Origin: Geodermatophilus dictyosporus
GTDB taxonomy: Bacteria > Actinomycetota > Actinomycetes > Mycobacteriales > Geodermatophilaceae
DNA: 64,000 nt
NCBI RefSeq assembly: GCF_900115505.1
Contig: NZ_FOWQ01000001.1
Location: forward strand, 186,001-250,000
Direction: 5' to 3'
This document shows, in pieces, positions 8,871-16,526 of this stretch (within the stretch, counting starts at the first letter, position 1; every line of letters begins with the position of its first letter). A program made the translations under genes and the position numbers. The notes under the pieces were generated by a model. The model saw only the letters and a program-made list of their open reading frames with translations. It was not told the DNA's origin and searched no databases.

Positions 8871-8885
8871 CGACGGGCGCCGTCG
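8871..8885 (+). terminator. Short hairpin after the Ltp gene
   Basis: CGACGG-GCG-CCGTCG, a 6-bp stem starting 17 bases past the stop codon. It is a weak but well-placed terminator candidate. Confidence 0.35.
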
Positions 8886-8963
8886 TCGTCGCGACCTGGT
8901 TCACTGCGGTTGAGCGTTGAACGGTGGTCCGCCCGCCGGCGCCCGCAGGACTGGAGGACCCCC

Positions 8964-9992
8964 GTGCACCTCGGCGTCGACAGCTTCGTGGCAGCGGTGA
9001 CCGACCCCTCGACGGGGCACGTCGTCGGCCCCGCGGAGCGCATGGAGCACCTGCTCGAGGAGATCGAGCTCGCCGACCGGGTGGGGCTGTACTCCTTCGG
9101 CATCGGCGAGCACCACCGGCCCGAGTACTACGACTCGGCACCCCCGGTGATCCTCGCCGCGGCCGCCGCGCGCACCGGGCGGATCCGGCTCGGCAGCGCG
9201 GTCGCCGTGCTGTCGGCGGCCGACCCGGTGCGGGTGTTCCAGCAGTTCGCCACCCTCGACCTGATCGCGAAGGGCCGCATCGACCTCGTCGTCGGCCGCG
9301 GTTCCTTCACCGAGGCGTTCCCGCTCTTCGGGCTGTCGCTGGCCGACTACGACGAGCTGTTCGACGAGAAGCTGGACCTGCTGCTGCGCATCCGCGCGTC
9401 CGAGCACGTCACCTGGTCGGGCCGGCACCGCCCGGCGCTCACCGGGCAGGGCGTCTATCCCCGGCCGGTGCAGGACCCGCTGCCGATCTGGGTCGGCGTC
9501 GGCGGCTCGCCGGAGTCCTTCGTCCGCGCCGGGCTGCTCGGCCTGCCGCTGATGGTCGCGATCATCGGCGGCGAGCCGCGGCAGTTCGCGCCCCTCGTCG
9601 ACCTCTACCGCCGTGCCGGCGCCCAGGCCGGGCACGCCCCCGACACCCTGCGGGTCGGGCTGCACGTGTTCGGCTACGTCGCCGAGAGCACCCAGGCCGC
9701 CGCCGACACCATCTACCCCGGCTGGCACGAGATGTTCGCGAAGATCTCCCGCGAGCGCGGCTTCGCCCGGCCCACCCGTGCGCAGTTCGACGCCACCAGC
9801 GGCCCGGACGGCGCCTTCTTCACGGGCGACCCCGACACCGTGGCGGCCAAGCTGCAGCGGGTCTCCGGGCAGCTCGGGGGCGTCGACCGGGTGGCCTTGC
9901 AGATGACCAACCCGCGGCTGGCGCACGCCGACCTGCTGCGGGGCATCGAGCTGCTCGGCACCGAGGTCGCCCCGCGGGTGGCCGGGCTCTGA
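8964..9992 (+). CDS. Luciferase-like (LLM class) flavin-dependent oxidoreductase
   Basis: Predicted flavin-dependent monooxygenase of 342 aa with the bacterial luciferase TIM-barrel fold, probably using FMNH2 from a separate reductase. Typical segments are FGIGEHHRPEYY near residue 37, RIRLGSAVAVLSAADPVRVFQQFATLD, and the late PLPIWVGVGGSPES. The substrate is unknown. GTG 8964 has GGAGG 6 bases upstream; upstream in-frame codons look non-coding. It is a single gene with no partner reductase next to it. Confidence 0.88.
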   Translation: MHLGVDSFVAAVTDPSTGHVVGPAERMEHLLEEIELADRVGLYSFGIGEHHRPEYYDSAPPVILAAAAARTGRIRLGSAVAVLSAADPVRVFQQFATLDLIAKGRIDLVVGRGSFTEAFPLFGLSLADYDELFDEKLDLLLRIRASEHVTWSGRHRPALTGQGVYPRPVQDPLPIWVGVGGSPESFVRAGLLGLPLMVAIIGGEPRQFAPLVDLYRRAGAQAGHAPDTLRVGLHVFGYVAESTQAAADTIYPGWHEMFAKISRERGFARPTRAQFDATSGPDGAFFTGDPDTVAAKLQRVSGQLGGVDRVALQMTNPRLAHADLLRGIELLGTEVAPRVAGL

Positions 9993-10089
9993 TCGGGGTC
10001 CGGTCGGGGTACCGGGCCAGGGACGGATCCGGGTGCGCTCCGGGCGTCCCCCGATGTCCCGGGGCCGCCGGTCCCGGCAGGCTCGTGCC

Positions 10090-10398
10090 ATGACCTCGAA
10101 CCCCCTTCCCCCCACCGCCCTCCCGACCGTCCCCGCCCCGCAGCGGGAGCTGCGGCGCAGCCGGTCCGACCGGATGCTCGGCGGCGTCTGCGGCGGCCTG
10201 GCCGGCTACACCGGCGTCGACGCCGTGCTGTGGCGCGCCGCCGTCGTCGCGCTGACCCTGGCCGGCGGCGCCGGCCTCGTCCTCTACGCCGTCCTGTGGG
10301 TGCTCACGCCCGGCGAGCCGCTCGCCCCGGGTGAGCAGCCGCACCCGGTCGACCGGTTCGTCGACCGGCTGGCCGGCCGCGGCGACGACACCGTCTGA
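10090..10398 (+). CDS. PspC-domain membrane protein
   Basis: Small inner-membrane protein of 102 aa. The PspC signature RSDRMLGGVCGGLAGYTGVD is followed by two hydrophobic stretches (AAVVALTLAGGAGLVLYAVLW). PspC proteins link membrane stress to regulators, and in actinobacteria short stand-alone versions are frequent. It starts at ATG 10090 and ends 16 bases before the convergent MFS gene. Confidence 0.85.
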   Translation: MTSNPLPPTALPTVPAPQRELRRSRSDRMLGGVCGGLAGYTGVDAVLWRAAVVALTLAGGAGLVLYAVLWVLTPGEPLAPGEQPHPVDRFVDRLAGRGDDTV

Positions 10399-10414
10399 GC
10401 ACCCGGCCGGGCGC

Positions 10415-11602
10415 TCACCGGCGCGGCAGCGCGAGCGCGGCGACCAGCCCCGCCCCGACCACGGCCGTGCTCACCGCGAACGCCACCTGGTAGGAGGCGA
10501 CGTCGGTGAGCCAGCCGGCCACCAGCGGGCCGACGACGGCCCCGAGGTCGGCGGCCATCTGGAACACGGCCACCACCCGGCCGCCCCGGGCGGGGCTGAC
10601 GTCGCCGACCAGCGCCGCGGGCACGCTCGCCAGCAGCGAGGCGGCCAGGCCGTAGCCGGCCATCGACAGCAGGAACGCCCCCGTGGAGGGCGGCAGCACC
10701 AGCACCGACATCGCCACGGTGCCCACCGAGGCGCCCAGCACCAGGCTCGGCCGCCGTCCCCACGTGTCGGCCAGCCGGCCCGAGCGGAGCAGGCCCAGCG
10801 CCTGCGCCGCCGAGCCGGCCAGCAGCCCCGCGCCGGCCCAGGCCGCCGTCCGGCCCAGCTCCTCGGTGACGTAGAGCGGGACCAGCGAGTTGCGGACGCC
10901 GAACAGCACCCAGCCGATGCCCAGGTTGGCCACCAGCGCCGCGACGTAGGCCCGCGACCGGAGCGCCGCCCGCAGCGGCACCGGCCCCTCGGCGAGGTCG
11001 GGTGCTCCGGCCGCGGCGGTGTCCGCGGCCTCCTGCGACGGCGACCGCAGCAGCACCAGCGCCACCGCGCCGGCGGCGAGCAGCGCGCCGGCGTAGAGGA
11101 AGAACGGCAGCCGCGGGGACAGCGTGGTGAGCAGCCCGCCCGCAGCCGGCCCGGCGATGCCACCGAGGATGAACCCGCCCTGGTAGGTGGCCGCGGCCCG
11201 GCCGCGCGCCGTCGGCGGCGCCACCCGCAGCAGCAGCGCCAGCGCGGCGACCGTGAACATCGCGCTGCCGACCCCGCCCGCGGCCCGCAGCCACAGGAAC
11301 ACCGGGAAGGACGTCGCCAGCCCGGCCAGGCCGGTGGTGACCGCCACCATCGCCAGCCCCGCGGCGAGCACGGTGCGCTCCCCGAGCACCTCCACCAGCC
11401 GGCCGCCGCCGAACGCCGACACGAAGCGGAAGAGGGCGAACGCGCTCACGGCCAGGCCGACCGCCGTCGTCCCGACACCGAAGGAGGAGGCGAACAGCGG
11501 GATGGCCGGGGCCACGATGCCGAAGCCCAGCGCCACCACGAAGGCGACGACGGCGAGCACACCGACCTCGCGGGGCAGCTCCGCCGTCGACCGTCCCCGC
11601 AC
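10415..11602 (-). CDS. MFS transporter, 12-helix drug-exporter type
   Basis: Membrane carrier of 395 aa with about 12 hydrophobic helices. The loop after helix 2 (GGGRLVEVLGERTVL) fits the MFS loop motif, and a second copy-like loop SGRLADTWGRRPSL lies in the second half. The role is probably efflux of a small molecule, but the substrate cannot be inferred. The downstream DNA ligase gene on the same strand ends 42 bases before the start, so co-transcription is possible. Confidence 0.85.
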   Translation of the reverse strand: MRGRSTAELPREVGVLAVVAFVVALGFGIVAPAIPLFASSFGVGTTAVGLAVSAFALFRFVSAFGGGRLVEVLGERTVLAAGLAMVAVTTGLAGLATSFPVFLWLRAAGGVGSAMFTVAALALLLRVAPPTARGRAAATYQGGFILGGIAGPAAGGLLTTLSPRLPFFLYAGALLAAGAVALVLLRSPSQEAADTAAAGAPDLAEGPVPLRAALRSRAYVAALVANLGIGWVLFGVRNSLVPLYVTEELGRTAAWAGAGLLAGSAAQALGLLRSGRLADTWGRRPSLVLGASVGTVAMSVLVLPPSTGAFLLSMAGYGLAASLLASVPAALVGDVSPARGGRVVAVFQMAADLGAVVGPLVAGWLTDVASYQVAFAVSTAVVGAGLVAALALPRR

Positions 11603-11644
11603 CGGGCGATGCTCGCAGCCGCCGCGCGGGCCGCCGACGGAGGG

Positions 11645-13174
11645 TCAGCCGGTCAGCAGGGCGCGGACGGCGTCGATGGTGTCGGCCTCGGCCGGCGTCT
11701 TGTCCGGCCGGTAGCGGACGACGCGGGCGAAGCGCAGCGCTACCCCGCCCGGGTAGCGCGGGCTGCGCTGCGCGCCGTCGAGGGCCACCTCGACCACCAG
11801 CTCCGGCCGCAGCCGCACGCCCCACGCGGGCGTCTCGACCGCGAGCCCGGGGAAGGTGGCCGTCTGCCAGGCGAGCAGCTCGTCGGTCATGCCCTTGAAC
11901 GTCTTGCCCACCATCACCGGCTCCCCGCCGTCGGGGTCACGGGCGCCCAGCGAGATGTTCGACAGCCGCCCGGTGCGCCGCCCGTAGCCCCACTCGGCGG
12001 CCAGCACCACCAGGTCGAGGGTGTGCACCGGCTTGACCTTCTGCCAGGCCCGGCCGCGCCGGCCCGCCGCGTAGGGCGCGTCCAGCGCCTTGACCACGAC
12101 GCCCTCGTGCCCGGCGGCGAGCGCGTCGGCCAGCACCCCGGCGGCCTGCTCCGGCGTCGGCCGGCGCACGCCCGGCATCCGCAGCGGCGCGTGCTCGGGG
12201 GCGGCGAGCAGCCCGGCGAGCGCGTCGAGGCGGACGGCCAGCGGCTCGTCGAGCAGATCGCGGCCGTCGAGGTGCAGCACGTCGAACAGGAAGGGGCTCA
12301 GCAGCACCGCCGCGTCGGGGCCGGCGCTGCCGAAGCGGCTCATCGTGTCCTGGAAGGCCCGCGGCGCGCCGTCGTCGTCCAGGGCGAGGGTCTCCCCGTC
12401 GAGGACGGCGGTCGTGCACGGCAGCGCCCGCACCCGGTCGGCCAGCTCGGGCACCGCGCCGGTGACCTCGCGCAGCGTGCGGGTCCACACCCGCACCTCA
12501 TCGCCGTCGCGGTGCACCTGGATGCGCGCGCCGTCGAGCTTGTGCTCGACGGTGACCTCCGCACCGAGGTCGGCCAGCGCGTCGCCGAGCGAGGAGCCGG
12601 GGCTCGCCAGCATCGGCCGCACCGGGCGGCCCACCTCCAGCCGCACCGCGGCCAGCGCGTCGGTGCCGCCGGCCAGCGCGGTGGCCGCGGTGGCCGGCAG
12701 CGAGCCCGACAGCATCGCCGCCCGCCGGACCGCCTCGGCGGGGACGCCGGCCGCGGCGGCCACCGCGTCGAGGACCACGCCCTCGAGCGCGCCCTGCCGC
12801 AGCTCGCCGGTGAGCAGCCGGACGAGGAAGCGCTGCTCGTCGGCGGTGGCCGCGCCGAACAGCGTGCCCAGCAGCTCCTCGCGGCGGGCCGCCGACCCGG
12901 CGCCGGAGGTGGCGGCCAGCGCGGTGAGCGCGTCGTCGACAGCGGCGACGGTCAGCGCCGGTGCGGCCACCGGGTCGTGCGCGAGCCGGGCGAGCGTGCG
13001 CCAGCCGACACCGAGGCGGCCCTGGCGGACGTCGCCGGCCAGCCAGGCGGTGACCGGCCCGACCTCGCCGGGCTCCGCGCGACGCAGCACGCCGGCGATG
13101 GCGCCGGCCTTGGCGGTGCGCGAGCGGGTGGCGGCCACCGCGGCGGAGGCGGCGGCGACGTCGGCGAGCAGCAC
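11645..13174 (-). CDS. lig: ATP-dependent DNA ligase
   Basis: Seals DNA nicks using ATP, a second ligase type beside the NAD-dependent LigA expected elsewhere. Of 509 aa, the N-terminal third is the helical DNA-binding domain (GVLRRAEPGEVGPVTAWLAG). Motif I, EHKLDGARIQ, has the adenylated Lys212. Later motifs include TAVLDGETLALDDDG, EGVVVKALDAPY and AWQKVKP. The length and layout fit the LigB type of actinobacteria. GTG 13174 gives the N-terminus VLLADVAAASAAVAATRS; the frame stays open well upstream only because of high GC. Likely role is repair. Confidence 0.92.
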   Translation of the reverse strand: MLLADVAAASAAVAATRSRTAKAGAIAGVLRRAEPGEVGPVTAWLAGDVRQGRLGVGWRTLARLAHDPVAAPALTVAAVDDALTALAATSGAGSAARREELLGTLFGAATADEQRFLVRLLTGELRQGALEGVVLDAVAAAAGVPAEAVRRAAMLSGSLPATAATALAGGTDALAAVRLEVGRPVRPMLASPGSSLGDALADLGAEVTVEHKLDGARIQVHRDGDEVRVWTRTLREVTGAVPELADRVRALPCTTAVLDGETLALDDDGAPRAFQDTMSRFGSAGPDAAVLLSPFLFDVLHLDGRDLLDEPLAVRLDALAGLLAAPEHAPLRMPGVRRPTPEQAAGVLADALAAGHEGVVVKALDAPYAAGRRGRAWQKVKPVHTLDLVVLAAEWGYGRRTGRLSNISLGARDPDGGEPVMVGKTFKGMTDELLAWQTATFPGLAVETPAWGVRLRPELVVEVALDGAQRSPRYPGGVALRFARVVRYRPDKTPAEADTIDAVRALLTG

Positions 13175-13303
13175 GCCGCCAGCCTGGCACCGGCCCCGTC
13201 CGGGTGTGGCGCGGCCCGTCCGCGGGCAGTCCTGCCCCGTCGACGGAGACGGGGACGAGGAGGCGGTCGTGGGCCGGACGGACCCCGAGGACGGGCCACG
13301 GGG

Positions 13304-14095
13304 CTGAGCTCCGGCCAGGGGCCCACCCGGCGCGGGTTCCTCGGGGCCGCCGCGGGGCTCGCCGCCGCCGGCCTGCTGGCCGGGTGCGGCGGGCGGCTGC
13401 CCGGTGCACCGGACCGGGACGGCGCGGCCACGCTGACCGCCCGCCCGGCGCCGCCCTCGCCCGGCACCGCGCCGCCACCGGCGGGCACCTCCCCGCTCGG
13501 CCTCGAGGAGACGCGCGACCCGCTGCTGCACCTGCCGCCGGCGGGCGTGTCCGCGCCGGCGCCGCTGGTCGTCGTCCTGCACGGTGCCGGCGGGGACGCG
13601 GAGGCCGGCCTCGGCCTGCTGCGGCCGCTGGCCGACGAGCGCGGGCTCGTCCTCCTCGCGCCGGCGTCCCGGGGGGCGACCTGGGACGCCGTCGCAGGCG
13701 GCTACGGCCCGGACGTCGCCGTCGTCGACCGGGCGCTGGCGGCGGTCTTCGCCGCCGTGCCGGTCGACGCCGCACGGGTCGCCGTCGCCGGCTTCTCCGA
13801 CGGCGCGTCCTACGCGCTCGGTCTCGGCCTGGCCAACGGCCGGCTGTTCCGGCAGGTGGTGGCCTTCTCGCCCGGCTTCGTGCCACCGGGCCCGCGCACC
13901 GGGCGGCCGCCGGTGTTCGTCTCCCACGGCACCGACGACGACGTGCTGCCGGTCGACCGCACCAGCCGGGAGATCGTGCCGGCGCTGCGCGAGGACGGCT
14001 ACGACGTCACCTACCGCGAGTTCGCCGGCGGCCACTGGGTGCCCCCGGAGGTGGCCCGGGAGGCGGCCGACCGGCTCGCCGTGCCCCAGGGCTGA
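13304..14095 (+). CDS. Tat-type lipoprotein esterase (LpqC / PHB-depolymerase-like), probable CTG start
   Basis: Predicted surface esterase of about 263 aa. The N-terminus has a twin-arginine signal TRRGFLGAAAG and a lipobox LLAGC, so it should be exported folded and lipid-anchored. The hydrolase core has an oxyanion-type LVVVLHGAGG, nucleophile motif GFSDGAS, an acid-loop VSHGTDDDVLP and a late histidine in GGHWVP. No ATG, GTG or TTG lies in frame anywhere near the signal. CTG 13304 yields a normal n-region (SSGQGPTRR). GAGGA sits 12 bases upstream, a long spacing. A sequencing error upstream is the other explanation. Confidence 0.75.
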   Translation: MSSGQGPTRRGFLGAAAGLAAAGLLAGCGGRLPGAPDRDGAATLTARPAPPSPGTAPPPAGTSPLGLEETRDPLLHLPPAGVSAPAPLVVVLHGAGGDAEAGLGLLRPLADERGLVLLAPASRGATWDAVAGGYGPDVAVVDRALAAVFAAVPVDAARVAVAGFSDGASYALGLGLANGRLFRQVVAFSPGFVPPGPRTGRPPVFVSHGTDDDVLPVDRTSREIVPALREDGYDVTYREFAGGHWVPPEVAREAADRLAVPQG

Positions 14096-14108
14096 CCGGG
14101 CCGGCCCG

Positions 14109-14286
14109 TCAGCCGCCCCGCTCGGCGAGCCGGCGCACCGGGGCGGACCACGCCGCGGGGTGGGTCCAGGGGAAGCTGTGCGCGCCGGGCAGGGACACGA
14201 ACCGGCCGTCCCGGGCCAGCCGGCACAGCGAGCGGGCCCACTCCTCGGTGCACAGCAGGTCGTCCGCGCCGTGCAGGACCAACCGG
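14109..14286 (-). pseudogene. C-terminal stump of an alpha/beta hydrolase
   Basis: Reading leftward from about 14286, the frame encodes RLVLHGADDLLCTEEWARS and then LPGAHSFPWTHPAAW, the last strand, acid loop and catalytic-His region of an alpha/beta hydrolase, ending at a stop at 14109. To the right, the same frame becomes Ser/Arg-rich shadow sequence with no nucleophile elbow. The N-terminal two thirds are therefore absent. It meets another stump head to head at about 14290. Confidence 0.6.
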
Positions 14287-14295
14287 GACCGGGAC

Positions 14296-14574
14296 GTGCG
14301 CGACGACGTCCTCGAGTGGGTCGGCCAGGTGGGCACGGACGGCGTGCAGGACGCTGTGTTCGGCCGCGCGCTGGCGGTCTCGGTGGCGGGGCTGACCGCG
14401 CGCACCCCGGAGGAGGTCGACCGGGGGCTGCTCCTGGTCGCCGCCATGAACCTCCTCGACGTCCTCACCGCGCTGGGCGCCGCGCGCGGCTCCGGCCGGC
14501 CCACCACGGTGCGGGCGGTGGCCAGTTCCGCCGTCCACGGCGCGGCGGCGCTGGCGGTGCGGGCGATGGACTGA
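14296..14574 (+). pseudogene. C-terminal remnant of an unidentified protein
   Basis: The frame from GTG 14296 gives 92 aa with alternating hydrophobic segments (GRALAVSVAGLTARTPEEVD, LLLVAAMNLLDVLTAL, VRAVASSAVHGAAALAVRA), resembling the end of a small DUF4267-like membrane protein. It lacks a ribosome site and any convincing N-terminus, and codon usage is coding-like only from about 14290 onward. It could instead be a short intact gene. I treat it as a remnant because a second truncated gene begins at the same point on the other strand. Confidence 0.45.
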
Positions 14575-14661
14575 CCCCGGCCGGCGCGCCGGGAGGACTG
14601 GAGACCGGCCGCCGGGTGTGAGGGAATGCCGGGCAGGGCTGGTCAGGGGGAGGTGCCCGGC

Positions 14662-15852
14662 ATGACGCGAGCGATCGTGGTCGGCGGCGGGGTCGCCGGG
14701 CCGGTGGCGGCCATGGCCCTGCAGAAGGTGGGCATCGCCGCGACCGTCCACGAGGCACGCGCCGCCCCGGCCGGGGACGTCGGCGCCTGGCTCGGCGTGC
14801 AGGTCAACGGCCTCGACGCGCTGCGGGCCGTCGACGCCGAGGACGCCGTCCGCGCCGTCGGGTTCCCCACGCCGGTGATCGAGTTCCGCAACCACACCGG
14901 CCGGGTCCTGGGCACCCTGCCGACCGGCTCCCCGGCGTCCGGGCGGACCTCGGGCCTGTCGCTGCGCCGCTCGGACCTCTACCGCGCCCTGCACGGCGAG
15001 GCGCGCCGCCGCGGCATCGAGGTCCGCCACGGCTCGCGGCTGACCGCCGTCTCCGACACCGGCGACGGCGTCACCGCGGTGTTCGCCGACGGCCGCACCG
15101 AGACCGCGGACCTCCTCGTCGGCGCCGACGGCGTCCGCTCGACGGTCCGCGGGCTGGTGGACCCGGACTGTCCGCCGCCCCGGTTCGTGCCCGTGCTCAA
15201 CACCGCCGGTTACTCGGAGCACACGCCGGCCAGCGCCGAGGTGGGCCGGCTGACCATGGTCTTCGGCCGCCGTGCCTTCGCCGGGTACCTGGCCGCCCCG
15301 GCCGGCGGGACGTGGTGGTTCGCCAACCCGCCCCTGGCGCGCGAGCCCTCGGCCGAGGAGGTCGCGGGCACCTCGGACGCGGAGTGGCGGGCCCGGCTGG
15401 CCGACCTGTACGGGCGGGACCGCTCACCGGTGGCGGCGCTGGTCGAGGCCACGCCCGGACCGCTGCGCGGGTGGACGACGTACGACGTCCCCACCGTGCG
15501 GCGCTGGTCCCGCGGGCGCACGGTGCTGATCGGCGACGCCGCGCACGCCACCTCGCCCGCCGCGGGCCAGGGCTCCTCGCTCGCGATCGAGGACGCCGTC
15601 GTGCTCGCCCGCTGCCTGCGCGACCTGTCGCCGGAGCAGGCCCTCCGCGCGTTCGAGGGCCTGCGGCGGGCGCGGGCGGAGCGGGTCGTCGCCCAGGGGT
15701 TCCGCACCAGCAGCGCCAAGTCCCCGCCGGCCGTGGGCCGCCTGGTGCGCGACCTGGTGGTGCCGCTGGTGCTGCGCCACCGCGACCCCCAGGCCTGGGT
15801 GCGCGACCACGCCGTCGACTGGGGCGCGCCGGTCCCCGTCCCGGCGGGATGA
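14662..15852 (+). CDS. FAD-dependent monooxygenase (PHBH fold)
   Basis: Predicted aromatic-ring or antibiotic-type hydroxylase of 396 aa. It has the N-terminal FAD site VVGGGVAGPVAAMAL (GxGxxG), the DG-type motif LLVGADGVRSTVR, and the second FAD motif VLIGDAAHATSPAAGQGSSLAIEDA. These three define the family, while the substrate is unknown. ATG 14662 follows GGGAGG at 7-8 bases. Its stop overlaps the start of the DNA glycosylase (ATGA), so the two are translated together, an unexpected pairing. Confidence 0.9.
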   Translation: MTRAIVVGGGVAGPVAAMALQKVGIAATVHEARAAPAGDVGAWLGVQVNGLDALRAVDAEDAVRAVGFPTPVIEFRNHTGRVLGTLPTGSPASGRTSGLSLRRSDLYRALHGEARRRGIEVRHGSRLTAVSDTGDGVTAVFADGRTETADLLVGADGVRSTVRGLVDPDCPPPRFVPVLNTAGYSEHTPASAEVGRLTMVFGRRAFAGYLAAPAGGTWWFANPPLAREPSAEEVAGTSDAEWRARLADLYGRDRSPVAALVEATPGPLRGWTTYDVPTVRRWSRGRTVLIGDAAHATSPAAGQGSSLAIEDAVVLARCLRDLSPEQALRAFEGLRRARAERVVAQGFRTSSAKSPPAVGRLVRDLVVPLVLRHRDPQAWVRDHAVDWGAPVPVPAG

Positions 15853-16526
15853 CCCGGGTGGGCAAGCCGCTGCCCGACGTCGTGGCGCCCGGCCTCGACG
15901 TGCTGTTCTGCGGCATCAACCCCTCGCTGCTGTCCGCGGCCCGCGGCCACCACTTCGCCCGGCCGGGCAACCGGTTCTGGCCGGCGCTGCACCTGGCCGG
16001 GCTCACGCCGCGGCGGCTGCGCCCCGAGGAGGACCGCGAACTGCTGCTCTTCGGCCTCGGCGTCACCAACCTGGTCGACCGCCCCACGCGCACCGCCGCC
16101 GAGCTGACCCCCGGCGAGCTGCGCGCGGGCGTGGCCGCGCTCGAGGAGCTGGTCGCCCTCCACCACCCGCGGGTGGTGGCGGTGCTCGGCGGCACCGCGT
16201 GGCGGCTGGCCGTCGACCGGCGGGGCGCCCCGTGGGGGCGGCAGGAGCGGCGGCTGGGCGGGGCGGAGACCTGGGTGCTGCCCAACCCGAGCGGGCTCAA
16301 CGCCCACCACCAGCTGCCCGACCTCGCCCGGCACTACGCGGCGCTGCGGCCGCCGGCTCAGCGCGCCGAGCCGGCCAGCGCCCCGGGTGCCTCCGGTGTC
16401 CCCGGTGCCTCCCCGGCCAGCCGGCCCACCAGCGCGACGGCCCCGCCGAGCTCGAGCCCCGACCCCCGGGCCACCGCGGCGGCCAGGTCGTGCGGGTCGA
16501 GCGCGGCCTCGAGCGCGGCGACGTAG
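15849..16526 (+). CDS. mug: Mismatch-specific uracil/thymine DNA glycosylase (Mug/TDG family)
   Basis: Base-excision repair enzyme of 225 aa that removes uracil or thymine opposite guanine. The catalytic motif is FCGINPS (Asn24), and the second family motif is NPSGLNAHH. The catalytic domain ends near residue 170. The frame then runs on for about 55 Ser/Pro/Ala-rich residues, overlapping the 3' end of the convergent regulator by 169 bases. That tail is probably not functional. ATGA overlap with the monooxygenase fixes the start. Confidence 0.88.
   Translation: MTRVGKPLPDVVAPGLDVLFCGINPSLLSAARGHHFARPGNRFWPALHLAGLTPRRLRPEEDRELLLFGLGVTNLVDRPTRTAAELTPGELRAGVAALEELVALHHPRVVAVLGGTAWRLAVDRRGAPWGRQERRLGGAETWVLPNPSGLNAHHQLPDLARHYAALRPPAQRAEPASAPGASGVPGASPASRPTSATAPPSSSPDPRATAAARSCGSSAASSAAT

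Noticed and set aside
10331..14095. A 1254-codon open frame on the plus strand
   Set aside because: Most of it is Arg/Gln/His-rich antisense of the MFS and ligase genes; only the last 263 codons (13304-14095) are a real gene.
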